Source of the DNA: Maribacter litoralis
GTDB taxonomy: Bacteria > Bacteroidota > Bacteroidia > Flavobacteriales > Flavobacteriaceae
Reading direction: 5' to 3'
Assembly: GCF_003075045.1 (NCBI RefSeq)
Contig: NZ_QCZD01000002.1
Location: 496,001 to 560,000 of the forward strand
Length of the DNA: 64,000 bases
The translations under genes and the position numbers were made by a program. This document shows positions 9,149 to 17,433 of this stretch, in pieces (position 1 is the first letter of the stretch; each line of letters opens with the position of its first letter). The notes beneath the pieces were generated by a model that had not been told where the DNA came from, made no database searches, and was given only the letters and a program-made list of their open reading frames with translations.

Positions 9149-9757
9149 ATGTGTAACTTCAAAAATAATTATCACCTATCTGTAATTCTAATTGTTTTGA
9201 TCATTATGGGACTATATTCATGCACCAATGACACCTTAAAAATCGCTGCGCAACCAACTTTATCCGATTACACCGTTGGAGAAAAATGGATCTGGAAGTA
9301 TAAAGGTGTAACCACCGAAGGCGAGGTACGCTCAAAAGGGGAAGATACACGAGAAGTAGTTATTGCGGATGGTGTTTTAGGGATGACTATGGGTAATGAT
9401 ACGATTCCGGTAACAGATATCGTAAAACCGGAAGAAAGCGAAACGCCAAAATATGATTGGCCTTTGGAAGTGGGTAAAAAGTGGAAATATGAAAAAAATT
9501 GGACAAGTCAAGATGGTACCACAGGAAAGCAAAGTCAAGATGTAGAGGTTTTATCCTTTAAGGAAGAAACAGTAGAAGCAGGAACATTCATGGCCTATAC
9601 GATTCAATACAAAGGTGTAATTACAAATTCGAGAGGGTATAATGCCAAAACTGATGAAGTGTGGTTGTATGCTCCGGCTATAAAAAATTTCATAAAACTT
9701 ATCCAAACTCAAGATGATTTTTTATACGAAGAGGAGTTAAAACTGTATTCAAACTAA
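9149..9757 (+). CDS. Uncharacterised lipoprotein
   Basis: The 202-residue product begins with a signal peptide ending in the lipobox LYSC, so it should be lipid-anchored after export. The mature part is rich in beta strands and has two similar segments built around VGEKWIWKYKG (near 42) and VGKKWKYEKNW (near 109), which suggests an internal repeat. I do not recognise a catalytic motif. It lies between the LytTR pair and an S15-type peptidase 45 bases downstream, and may be co-expressed with both. A role in envelope sensing is possible but not shown. Confidence 0.7.
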   Translation: MCNFKNNYHLSVILIVLIIMGLYSCTNDTLKIAAQPTLSDYTVGEKWIWKYKGVTTEGEVRSKGEDTREVVIADGVLGMTMGNDTIPVTDIVKPEESETPKYDWPLEVGKKWKYEKNWTSQDGTTGKQSQDVEVLSFKEETVEAGTFMAYTIQYKGVITNSRGYNAKTDEVWLYAPAIKNFIKLIQTQDDFLYEEELKLYSN

Positions 9758-9802
9758 AATGAAAATTGAGCATTTTCCAATTGCACTTTTAAAAAGGAAA
9801 CA

Positions 9803-12022
9803 ATGAAAAGAATATTGCTGATATTATTTCTAATTCATATTACTTCTTTTGGACAAGGATTTGAATTTAAAACGGTACCAAAGTCCAATGCTAAGGCGCT
9901 TGCCAATCAAATGCAAGCTTTGGCTGTATCCTATCCGCTAAAAGAATTGGCAGGATTGGACTTAATCAAGGTTCAAATCGTAAGTGAAAAATATGACGAT
10001 GCCATAGCAACTATCGAGAAAGAAACTAAGGACAAGCCAAAAACGGAACAGATCTATTTAGATTTATATCACCAGTATGCCAAAGCAAAACTCACACCTA
10101 ACTTTCAAGTGGCCTTTAAAGAATTATATAAATCCTATGTGACAAAGGCCGATGATTTTCAGGTACTTAATTTAGATGACACATTAATTGCCAGAGATGG
10201 TACGGACTATTTTATTTCTGATTTTGAACGTACGTATGAAAATATAACTACTGAAACGATTTCAAAGGAAACCTCACAAAATTTAATCCACAAATATTTC
10301 TTAAAAACGGTTTATGAATCCACCAGAAATCTGTTTTTTGAAGCCATAAAACAAGACCATAAACGCAGATATAGAATAAATGACAGTATAATAGTGCCCA
10401 TGAAAGATGGGGCAGAGGTTTCCGTAGTAGTGGTTGAAAGAAAAGAAAGTGATAAAGCGAAGAAACCGGCCATCTTAATTGCTTCTATTTACGCAGGTAC
10501 CAATGAGACTGGGGCAATGTTATCCGCCTCAAAAGGCTATGTTGGAGTAATCGCCAATACAAGGGGGAAACGATTAAGCAAAGGACCGGTAAAGCCTCTA
10601 GAACACGAAAATACGGATGTCTATGAAGTGATCGATTGGATTAGTAAACAACCGTGGTCAAATCAAAAAGTAGGAATGTACGGTGGTAGTTATAACGGAT
10701 TTACCCAATGGGCATCCATGAAATATAAAGTGCATTCAGCTTTAAAAACCATTGTTCCCATGGTAGCCATTGCACCAGGAATTGATTATCCAATGGAAAA
10801 CAATATACTACATAATTATTCCTATTCTTGGAATTTTTATGTAACCAATAATAAGTTTTTGGATTTTAAAGCCTCCCAAGATTTTACTCGATGGAATACC
10901 TTAAAAAATACGTGGTATACCACTGGAGTTGCCTTTAATAGATTGGATAGCTTGGATGGTCAAGTCAATAGATTATGGAATGCCTATATGCAGCATCCTA
11001 GTTATGATGATTACTGGAAGAAAATGATTCCTTATAAACAAGAATTTTTAAAAATCAACATTCCAATTTTGACCATAACAGGCTATTATGACGATTCTCA
11101 AAGAGGAGCCCTATATTATTATGACCAGCATACTAAGTATGTAAAAAATCCAAATCACTATGTATTGGTAGGACCTTACGATCATTGGACGGCACAAACC
11201 CAACCTCAGGAGTTCTTAAGGAATTATAAATTAGATAAAACCGCCTTAATTGACATTAGATATGACTTGGTTTATCAATGGTTCGATTACATCTTAAAAG
11301 GTAAAGAAAAACCAAATATTCTAAGGGATAAAGTGAATTTTCAGGTAATGGGAACCAATACATGGATGCACAAACCGAGTTTAAGTGCCATGACCAACGA
11401 TACGTTGACTTTTCATTTCAGTGATGATAAAACGGATGATTTTTATGCGCTTAAATCGAAATCAAATACTTCTAAAATTGATTTAACTGTTGATTTTAAA
11501 GATAGAGAAAGCATGAATAACACAGGGTATTATCCTTGGCCTTTAGAAAAAGAAAACATCAATATAAAGGATGGATTGCTTTTTAAATCGGAACCCTTAA
11601 AGGAGGATGTGATTATAAATGGATCCTTTCTCGGGAATCTAGAATTTACTATCAATAAAAAAGATGTTGATTATTCCGTTATCCTATATCACTTAACGCC
11701 AGAAAGGAACTATTTTCATTTAAGCTATTATATAGGAAGAGCGAGTTATGCTCAAGATAGGGAGCACAGACATCTGCTAACTCCCAATAAAAAGATGCAA
11801 GTGTCCTTCAACAATTCTAAACTAATCAGTAAAAAGCTACAAAAAGGAAGTAGGATGGTAGCTGTGGTCAATGTGAATAAAAATAATAATGCACAACTTA
11901 ATTATGGAACAGGTAAGGATGTGAATGAAGAAAATATTAAAGATGCAGAAGTCCCTTTAAAAATTATATTTTCAGGTAATAGTAGTATTTCCTTACCGGT
12001 TTGGTATTCCCTAAAGGAATAA
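9803..12022 (+). CDS. CocE/NonD-type S15 family hydrolase, exported
   Basis: The 739-residue protein starts with a signal peptide (cleavage after about residue 18) and has a 150-residue N-terminal helical extension. The alpha/beta-hydrolase domain holds the nucleophile S296 in MYGGSYNGF, an acidic residue D430 in GYYDDSQRG and H461 in GPYDHW, the triad layout of Xaa-Pro dipeptidyl-peptidase/cocaine-esterase enzymes. The C-terminal 200 residues form the jelly-roll domain typical of this class. It should cleave peptides or esters in the periplasm or at the cell surface; the exact substrate is unknown. It follows the lipoprotein gene at 9149 and is probably in the same LytTR-linked unit. Confidence 0.88.
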   Translation: MKRILLILFLIHITSFGQGFEFKTVPKSNAKALANQMQALAVSYPLKELAGLDLIKVQIVSEKYDDAIATIEKETKDKPKTEQIYLDLYHQYAKAKLTPNFQVAFKELYKSYVTKADDFQVLNLDDTLIARDGTDYFISDFERTYENITTETISKETSQNLIHKYFLKTVYESTRNLFFEAIKQDHKRRYRINDSIIVPMKDGAEVSVVVVERKESDKAKKPAILIASIYAGTNETGAMLSASKGYVGVIANTRGKRLSKGPVKPLEHENTDVYEVIDWISKQPWSNQKVGMYGGSYNGFTQWASMKYKVHSALKTIVPMVAIAPGIDYPMENNILHNYSYSWNFYVTNNKFLDFKASQDFTRWNTLKNTWYTTGVAFNRLDSLDGQVNRLWNAYMQHPSYDDYWKKMIPYKQEFLKINIPILTITGYYDDSQRGALYYYDQHTKYVKNPNHYVLVGPYDHWTAQTQPQEFLRNYKLDKTALIDIRYDLVYQWFDYILKGKEKPNILRDKVNFQVMGTNTWMHKPSLSAMTNDTLTFHFSDDKTDDFYALKSKSNTSKIDLTVDFKDRESMNNTGYYPWPLEKENINIKDGLLFKSEPLKEDVIINGSFLGNLEFTINKKDVDYSVILYHLTPERNYFHLSYYIGRASYAQDREHRHLLTPNKKMQVSFNNSKLISKKLQKGSRMVAVVNVNKNNNAQLNYGTGKDVNEENIKDAEVPLKIIFSGNSSISLPVWYSLKE

Positions 12023-12298
12023 CCAAATTCTTATTAGTATATTATTGGCAAAAAAAGCCTGTTCGATTCTCCTTTTGGCTGTTTTTTTCCGTGGAGGGGC
12101 TGCAGGGTTGTACTTATTGATCGAAGCAAAATTAACGATGCGGTGAGTTCCATAGTAAAAATATTTGAGAAAAGGAGCCCCAAAGAATAATTTAATGAAT
12201 TTGGTATCATCTCACAAATGGTTATGGAATTGAGTGAAGTCCATGACCTTTACTTTCCGTTTTTCGGTATATAGGTTTAAGGCCTTGAAAAAATTATT
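12011..12298 (-). pseudogene. Decayed unidentified gene remnant, antisense to its neighbours
   Basis: The otherwise gene-free stretch 12023-12450 holds, on the minus strand, a frame of about 95 codons interrupted only by TGA at 12212-12214. It reads like protein on both sides of the stop: KRKVKVMDFTQFHNHL before it, FGAPFLKYFYYGTHRIVNF and NKYNPAAPPRKKTAKRR after it, ending at TAG inside the peptidase gene's 3' end. It has no ATG at the open end. I cannot name the family. The rest of the stretch (12300-12450) shows only a possible promoter just before the next gene. Confidence 0.45.
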
Positions 12299-12450
12299 TT
12301 AAAAAGGAGTATCATTCATATGCATAGAATTATATGTAATCCAAATTGATTACATGGTTCTATGGCATTTCAAGCTTTAGAAGTATTTGCAAGGTTATCC
12401 CATTAATTGTTAAATAAACTATATGGTTTTTGTAAATTTAGCTTTATATA

Positions 12451-14241
12451 ATGCCTGTAATCGATAAGAAATCAATAGCTGTCTTGCCATTTGTTAATTT
12501 GAGTAATGATATTAACAATGTATATTTCTGCGATGGCTTAACCGAAGAAATAATTAACGCCTTAGCATCTATAAAGGTATTATTAGTGACCTCTCGTACT
12601 TCTTCCTTCTATTTTAAAAACAAAAAAGTAACCTCTAAAGAAATAAGGGAAAAACTAAAGGTGGCTACATTTATAGAAGGCAGTGTAAGGACATCCAAAA
12701 ATAAAATGCGCATTACTGTGCAAATGATTGATGCTTTGGATGACTTTCATTTCTGGTCAGAAACTTTTGATAGAAATCCTGAAAATATTTTTGAAATTCA
12801 AGATGAAATCAGTCTGTTTATCGCAGAAAAATTACGCGAACACATAGGGCATCTGGAAATCGAAGATAAGCTAGTAGAAGCTATTGATGTACCTGTAGCT
12901 ATTTATAGAGAATATTTGAAAGGAAGGTACTACATGATGAGACTAGATTATAAAAACTCTATAAAGGGTGTCAATATCTTAAAAGAAGTAATTCATAAGT
13001 CACCCAATTTTTCAAATCCCTATTTAGATATAAATCTAGCCTATGTTAATATGGGGACTATGGGGCTTTTACCTGCATTTGAAGCATACGAGAAGGCCCA
13101 GCCTTATTTGTTAAAGGCATTAGAGCTAGATCCAAACTCATCAAGGTCACAATTGAATTTGGCTTGGATAGAATGCTGGCAAAACTGGAATCTTAAGAAA
13201 GCTTACGAACATGCCAATAAGGCTTTGGAGATGCAACAAGCAGACGATATATACTTAACCATTTCTAATTTTTTGACCGTGGAAGGAAAATTAGATGCGG
13301 CAAGTAATTATCTTGACAAAGCCTTACAGTTAGATCCTTATGCCGCTATAAATCATCATTACAAGGGTTTTTTGTACTACTTGAAAGAAGATTATAAAAC
13401 TGCGATACCTTATCTAAAAAAGGCATTAGATTTGGACCCAAAGTTACCCTTTCCACCAATTTATATAGGAATTTGTTTATTAATGTCAGGCAAACCAAAT
13501 GAAGCTTTGACATATTTCGGTTCACTTGAAGGCGTTTCTGTGAAAGACCTCACCAAATTAGGAGGTGAAACCATGTGCTATGCAAAGCTCAATGAAACGG
13601 AAAAGTGTAATGAAGGATTAAAAGAATTAGAGACGTATTTAAATACTGATCTTGTAGATAAGGCATTTACGTTTTTGATATTGGTAAATGCCTTGTTAGA
13701 TAATAACGAAAAGGTAATTGATTTAATAACTCAAGCATACAATAATCGTTTGCCAGTAATTTTATTATTGAATCCATCCCCAATTCTTAAACCTGTAAAA
13801 AATCACAAAAGATTTAAAGACATCATGCTAAAAGCCATTCCAGATAATTTAAATTATAAACAGAAAAAGAAGTATAAACAGGCTTTACTAGATTCCAACG
13901 AAATCAAAAAGTATAGCAAAGAACTGGAGCAAATAATGATAGACTACAAACTGTATTTAAATCCAGACCTATCCTTAAAAGATTTAGCTTCTTACTTGGA
14001 ACTTCCTGCGAACTATGTATCCCAATTATTAAACTTGGGGTTTCAAAAAAACTTCTCGGAATATGTTAATACCTATAGAATTAACGAATTTAAAGAGCGG
14101 GTTCTTCTAGAGGAAAACAAAGGTTTAACCTTAATGGCTGTAGCGTATGATAGTGGTTTTAACTCTAAAACAGTGTTCAATACCTTTTTTAAAAAAATAG
14201 AAGGGATTACACCAAATACTTACCTTAAGAGTAATAGTTAG
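12451..14241 (+). CDS. TolB-like/TPR protein with C-terminal AraC-type DNA-binding domain
   Basis: The 596-residue protein has three parts. Residues 1-140 match the TolB/FlgO-like domain found in TPR adenylate-cyclase-associated proteins (IAVLPFVNLS, FCDGLTEEIINAL, FIEGSVRTS). Residues 150-430 form tandem tetratricopeptide repeats (PYLLKALELDPN, KALQLDPYAAINHHYKG, YLKKALDLDPKLP). The last 100 residues are an AraC-type helix-turn-helix (LSLKDLASYLEL, AYDSGFNSKTVFNTFFKK). No membrane helix or catalytic domain is visible, so it should be a cytoplasmic regulator whose signal enters through the TPR or TolB-like part. In related proteins the DNA-binding domain usually precedes the TolB-like part; here it is at the end. 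Targets are unknown. Confidence 0.85.
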   Translation: MPVIDKKSIAVLPFVNLSNDINNVYFCDGLTEEIINALASIKVLLVTSRTSSFYFKNKKVTSKEIREKLKVATFIEGSVRTSKNKMRITVQMIDALDDFHFWSETFDRNPENIFEIQDEISLFIAEKLREHIGHLEIEDKLVEAIDVPVAIYREYLKGRYYMMRLDYKNSIKGVNILKEVIHKSPNFSNPYLDINLAYVNMGTMGLLPAFEAYEKAQPYLLKALELDPNSSRSQLNLAWIECWQNWNLKKAYEHANKALEMQQADDIYLTISNFLTVEGKLDAASNYLDKALQLDPYAAINHHYKGFLYYLKEDYKTAIPYLKKALDLDPKLPFPPIYIGICLLMSGKPNEALTYFGSLEGVSVKDLTKLGGETMCYAKLNETEKCNEGLKELETYLNTDLVDKAFTFLILVNALLDNNEKVIDLITQAYNNRLPVILLLNPSPILKPVKNHKRFKDIMLKAIPDNLNYKQKKKYKQALLDSNEIKKYSKELEQIMIDYKLYLNPDLSLKDLASYLELPANYVSQLLNLGFQKNFSEYVNTYRINEFKERVLLEENKGLTLMAVAYDSGFNSKTVFNTFFKKIEGITPNTYLKSNS

Positions 14242-14355
14242 TTCTGATTAAAAAATAGAACCTTCCTTTTATAACCTACAATTAGTTTTACTTCATCAAA
14301 TTAGTAACAGTAAGAGATTACTTGATTTATACTTAGGCAATATTTCAAAATTCGT

Positions 14356-14435
14356 CATAATCTATAGTGTTGCTTCATAATTTATAGTCTTGCGCTAAAC
14401 TTAATAACTCTTGCTTCATAACTGTTTACTGTTGC
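14356..14435 (+). repeat. Three imperfect direct repeats upstream of a small membrane protein gene
   Basis: Units CATAATCTATAGTGTTGC (14356-14373), CATAATTTATAGTCTTGC (14376-14393) and CATAACTGTTTACTGTTGC (14417-14435) lie in the gene-free stretch 14242-14611. The first two have a period of 20 bases; each is followed or preceded by TTGCTT. They could be binding sites of a dimeric or oligomeric regulator, possibly the AraC-type protein encoded just upstream. Nothing else was seen in this stretch. Confidence 0.5.
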
Positions 14436-14611
14436 TTCAAGGTTCATGGCATCTTTGTACCATCAAATCGGAATAGTTATTCTAAAAATTCAAAATCAAT
14501 TAATTAGAATGCTGTTTGCTGATTAAAAGATTTGGTTCTGGTTTTTAAAGTAGAACTTTTTGGTTGCAAAGTCTATTTAATTTTATCAAAAATCTAATAA
14601 TTATAACAAAA

Positions 14612-14773
14612 ATGAAAATTGAAAAAAGTGGAAAGGGTCTAAAATTAGGAATAGGGATTATACTAGGTGCTATAGTTGGTTACTTGACCTCAAATATGCA
14701 ATTGTGGTTTGTTTTAGGGATTGCCATAGGTTCAGCATTAGAATATGGTGCCAAAAAAAATCATAAAAAATAA
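14612..14773 (+). CDS. Small glycine-rich membrane protein
   Basis: The 53-residue product has two closely spaced hydrophobic segments (LKLGIGIILGAIVGYL and WFVLGIAIGSAL) with GxxxG-like patterns and a positively charged C-terminus ending KKNHKK. The frame stays open upstream to a TTG at 14564, but ATG at 14612 gives a normal small membrane protein and removes an unrelated leader. The family is not known to me. Helix-packing glycine zippers suggest self-association in the membrane. It is followed by an outer-membrane protein gene 96 bases downstream. Confidence 0.55.
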   Translation: MKIEKSGKGLKLGIGIILGAIVGYLTSNMQLWFVLGIAIGSALEYGAKKNHKK

Positions 14774-14869
14774 AAATCACTCATTACACATTCCACTTTT
14801 TTTTAAGCATTGGCTATTAATGCTTGTAACATCAGAAACAAAAATCAAAAAATCAAAAAGCGAACAATC

Positions 14870-15487
14870 ATGAAATCAATTAAAATGAAAACAATCAAAA
14901 AACAAATCGGATTAAAAGTGGCTTGTGTAGCCTTTGCATTAGTATCAAGTATAACATATGCACAAAACGCAGATTCTAAAACAACAACACAGCGAGATGG
15001 CTTTATTATTGAATTTTCAGTAGGTGGAGGTCTAATCAGTTTAGAAGATAGTGAAGGTATTCAAACGTTCGACACAACTCAAGGAACGTTTGTTTTTCCA
15101 GATCTAAAGTTGGGCTATATGTTGAATGAAAATCTTGCTGTTACTGCCGCTATGCCAGGAAACATATACGAATTTCAAGATAATGACAGGAACTTTGGAG
15201 GCTTTATTCCATCGCTACAATATTGGGTAAAAGACAACTGGTGGATTCATGGCGGAATTGGTTTAGCAATAGATTCGCCGGCACTATATGATATTAAAGA
15301 CAATGTAAATGACGATTGGAATTTTGGTTGTGCAGTAATGGCAAGTACAGGTTACGAAATTTACAAAAAGAAAAACTTCGTACTTAATGTGCAATCTAAA
15401 GTAGTGCTTGGTCGTGCAAATTTAGATGGTGATTCGCATAGGGATGCAGTAATTTTTAATGTAGGGTTAGGGTTTAGTTGGTTATAA
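14870..15487 (+). CDS. Outer-membrane beta-barrel protein
   Basis: The 205-residue protein has a signal peptide ending ITYAQ at about residue 34, then alternating aromatic and polar strands typical of small eight-stranded barrels (LKLGYMLNENLAVTAAMPG, IPSLQYWVKDNWWIHGG) and a C-terminal strand ending in FSWL. ATG at 14870 is preferred to the upstream TTG because it places the signal peptide correctly. It is likely a structural outer-membrane protein; no ligand can be inferred. It is not closely related to the four barrels at 18722 and 38920-40750. Confidence 0.75.
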   Translation: MKSIKMKTIKKQIGLKVACVAFALVSSITYAQNADSKTTTQRDGFIIEFSVGGGLISLEDSEGIQTFDTTQGTFVFPDLKLGYMLNENLAVTAAMPGNIYEFQDNDRNFGGFIPSLQYWVKDNWWIHGGIGLAIDSPALYDIKDNVNDDWNFGCAVMASTGYEIYKKKNFVLNVQSKVVLGRANLDGDSHRDAVIFNVGLGFSWL

Positions 15488-15538
15488 AAAATTATCTATT
15501 GCATATATTTTATTGTTACCAAACATATAAAGCAAACT

Positions 15539-16366
15539 ATGAAAATTTTGACATTTGTAATTTTATATATTCTTCTTTCAGGAGTACAAACCACATTTGG
15601 ACAGAATGAAACAGATATTATAGTAGGAAGTAAGTTCGTTATTAAATCTAATATTTTAGATGAAGAAAGAACCTATTTAATAAGTTTTCCTGATTCATAC
15701 AATAATTCATCTGAAGTTGATAAAAAATATCCAGTTATAATATTATTGGATGGATATACTCATTTTAAAACAGCATCTGGTATAGTACATTTTATGAGTA
15801 GTAATAGGAATCGAAACAGTTTAATGCCTGAAAGTATTATTATAGCCATAGAGAATGTTGACCGAGAACGAGATTTTACAGTTACAGAAATTAAGACCAA
15901 ACGACCGAATAATATGGGAGGTGGAAGGATTTTTTTGAATTTCATTGAGAAAGAACTAGTACCTTATATTGATAAAAAGTATAAGACAGAACCGTTTAGA
16001 ACTCTTGTTGGGCACTCTTTAGTAGGACTACTTACACTAAATTCCTATATGGATGAAAATAGCGTATTCAATGCTTACATTTCTATAGACCCAAGTATTT
16101 GGTGGAATGAGGAGATCATGAAAAACAAAGTTGATTCTATTTCCTCAATATCATTAGATAAAAAACTTTATATCGCTACTGCCAATCAAGGAGAGGCTAA
16201 TTACGAAAGGAATAAACAAAGACACGACTCTCTTTATACTTTAATAACAAAGAAATCGGATAAACCTCTAAATATCGAAATAGAATATTTTGAAAAAGAA
16301 AACCATCGCTCTGTACCATTAGTAGCTTTATACGAAGGGTTAAAATATATTAATCAAGAGGAATGA
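15539..16366 (+). CDS. Exported esterase, esterase-D/enterochelin-esterase-like
   Basis: The 275-residue product has a signal peptide (about 1-21, ending TTFGQ). The hydrolase part shows PVIILLDGY, a helix-forming NRNRNSLMPE, and the nucleophile motif GHSLVG at about residue 160, where most relatives have GHSFGG. The histidine is probably in ENHRSVP near the C-terminus. The family includes esterases that open siderophore or short acyl esters after export; no iron genes flank it here. It lies among unrelated single genes of the accessory region. Confidence 0.8.
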   Translation: MKILTFVILYILLSGVQTTFGQNETDIIVGSKFVIKSNILDEERTYLISFPDSYNNSSEVDKKYPVIILLDGYTHFKTASGIVHFMSSNRNRNSLMPESIIIAIENVDRERDFTVTEIKTKRPNNMGGGRIFLNFIEKELVPYIDKKYKTEPFRTLVGHSLVGLLTLNSYMDENSVFNAYISIDPSIWWNEEIMKNKVDSISSISLDKKLYIATANQGEANYERNKQRHDSLYTLITKKSDKPLNIEIEYFEKENHRSVPLVALYEGLKYINQEE

Positions 16367-16487
16367 TTTCGAAGCTGGTAATATCAACAAATACGTTTGG
16401 TAACACCGTAAATAATTTGTTGCTGGCTTTTTGCCTACTTGCGAAAGTCTTTGGGGATTTTCTTGGTCGGTAATTAGTTGCTTAAAA

Positions 16488-16520
16488 CACGCAACAAACC
16501 ATATACAAACACGTTGTGTG
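16488..16520 (+). repeat. Imperfect inverted repeat at a gene boundary
   Basis: CACGCAAC (16488-16495) can pair with GTTGTGTG (16513-16520) with one wobble across a 17-base loop. It sits between the esterase and the DUF4386 gene, in a stretch whose layout resembles 17283-17433. There is no T-run directly after it, so it is not an ordinary terminator. Confidence 0.4.
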
Positions 16521-16595
16521 CCATTAGGGCAAAATTGTAACAATTACCCTTTTACAGAGTCAGAATTAGTATAAAATAATAAAAATAAATAATCT

Positions 16596-17282
16596 ATGAT
16601 TGCAAATACAGAACAGAAAAATTTAATTAAGACCGCTAGAATAACTGGCTTATGGTATTTAATGATGGCTATTACAGGAATTCTAGGGTTTATGGTCTTT
16701 CATTCTCAAATATTTGTGTCTGGTAATCCTGAACAAACGCTAACAAATTTAGTAGAATTAGAATCTACAGCAAGAATTAGGTTGCTATTAGAATTTGGCA
16801 TAGTAATTTCTCAGGCTCTTACCGCAGTTTGGTTTTTCAAATTATTTAAAGATAATTATGAATGGGAAGCTTGGACTCTAGGTATATGGGGAATGGTAAA
16901 TGCTTTAGCCATTATGATAAGTGCAATTTCAATCGCCTCAGCAATAGGTATTGCAAATTCTGAAATAAGTGCTATGGAAGACAAAGTTTTACTAATTCAG
17001 GTTTTTCAAAATATTATTTCGAATGCTTGGGGTATTGGTGGCCTATTTTTCGGGTTATGGCTATTTCCAATGGGATACATAGTTATCAAATCTAAAAGGT
17101 TGCCTGTCTGGTTAGGAAGAATAATTATTTTAGGTGGTATAGGCTATCTAATTTCTACAGTTATACACTACGCAGGAATTGATTTTAGCTTCAATAGATT
17201 TCTTACGCTACCTGCAACCATTGGAGAATTTTGGATGATAGGTTATTTACTAATTTTTGGCATAAGACCTAGCTATAAGTAA
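16596..17282 (+). CDS. DUF4386 family membrane protein
   Basis: This 228-residue protein has six predicted membrane helices. The N-terminal KTARITGLWYLMMAITG and the charged SKRLPVWLGRIIILGG between helices 5 and 6 are the familiar marks of DUF4386. The biochemical role of the family is not established. It stands alone between two stem-loop boundaries, 229 bases after the esterase and 151 before the tryptophanyl-tRNA synthetase, so co-transcription with them is unlikely. Confidence 0.82.
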   Translation: MIANTEQKNLIKTARITGLWYLMMAITGILGFMVFHSQIFVSGNPEQTLTNLVELESTARIRLLLEFGIVISQALTAVWFFKLFKDNYEWEAWTLGIWGMVNALAIMISAISIASAIGIANSEISAMEDKVLLIQVFQNIISNAWGIGGLFFGLWLFPMGYIVIKSKRLPVWLGRIIILGGIGYLISTVIHYAGIDFSFNRFLTLPATIGEFWMIGYLLIFGIRPSYK

Positions 17283-17351
17283 TTGCTTTTCTCTCCTACT
17301 TCTGAAAACCCTCACGGATTTTAGTTTGGTTTATACTTGCAACGTTAAGTG

Positions 17352-17394
17352 CTTATCCACGAAACTACTCATAGCCGAAATCGTTGTGGGTAAG
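17352..17394 (+). repeat. Imperfect inverted repeat before the tryptophanyl-tRNA synthetase gene
   Basis: CTTATCCAC (17352-17360) pairs with GTGGGTAAG (17386-17394) through nine base pairs including one wobble, with a loop of 25 bases. It is preceded by the sequence GCAACGTTAAGTG. It lies 40 bases before the synthetase ATG and might be a boundary element or form an RNA structure in the 5' leader. Confidence 0.42.
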
Positions 17395-17433
17395 GAGAAA
17401 AATTGAACTTACTTGAATAAAATTAAACAAAAA

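Noticed and set aside
17283-17433. Integron attC site around the stem-loop before TrpRS
   Set aside because: Only one core (GTTAAGT) fits GTTRRRY, the partner core RYYYAAC is missing, and no integrase gene is in the window.
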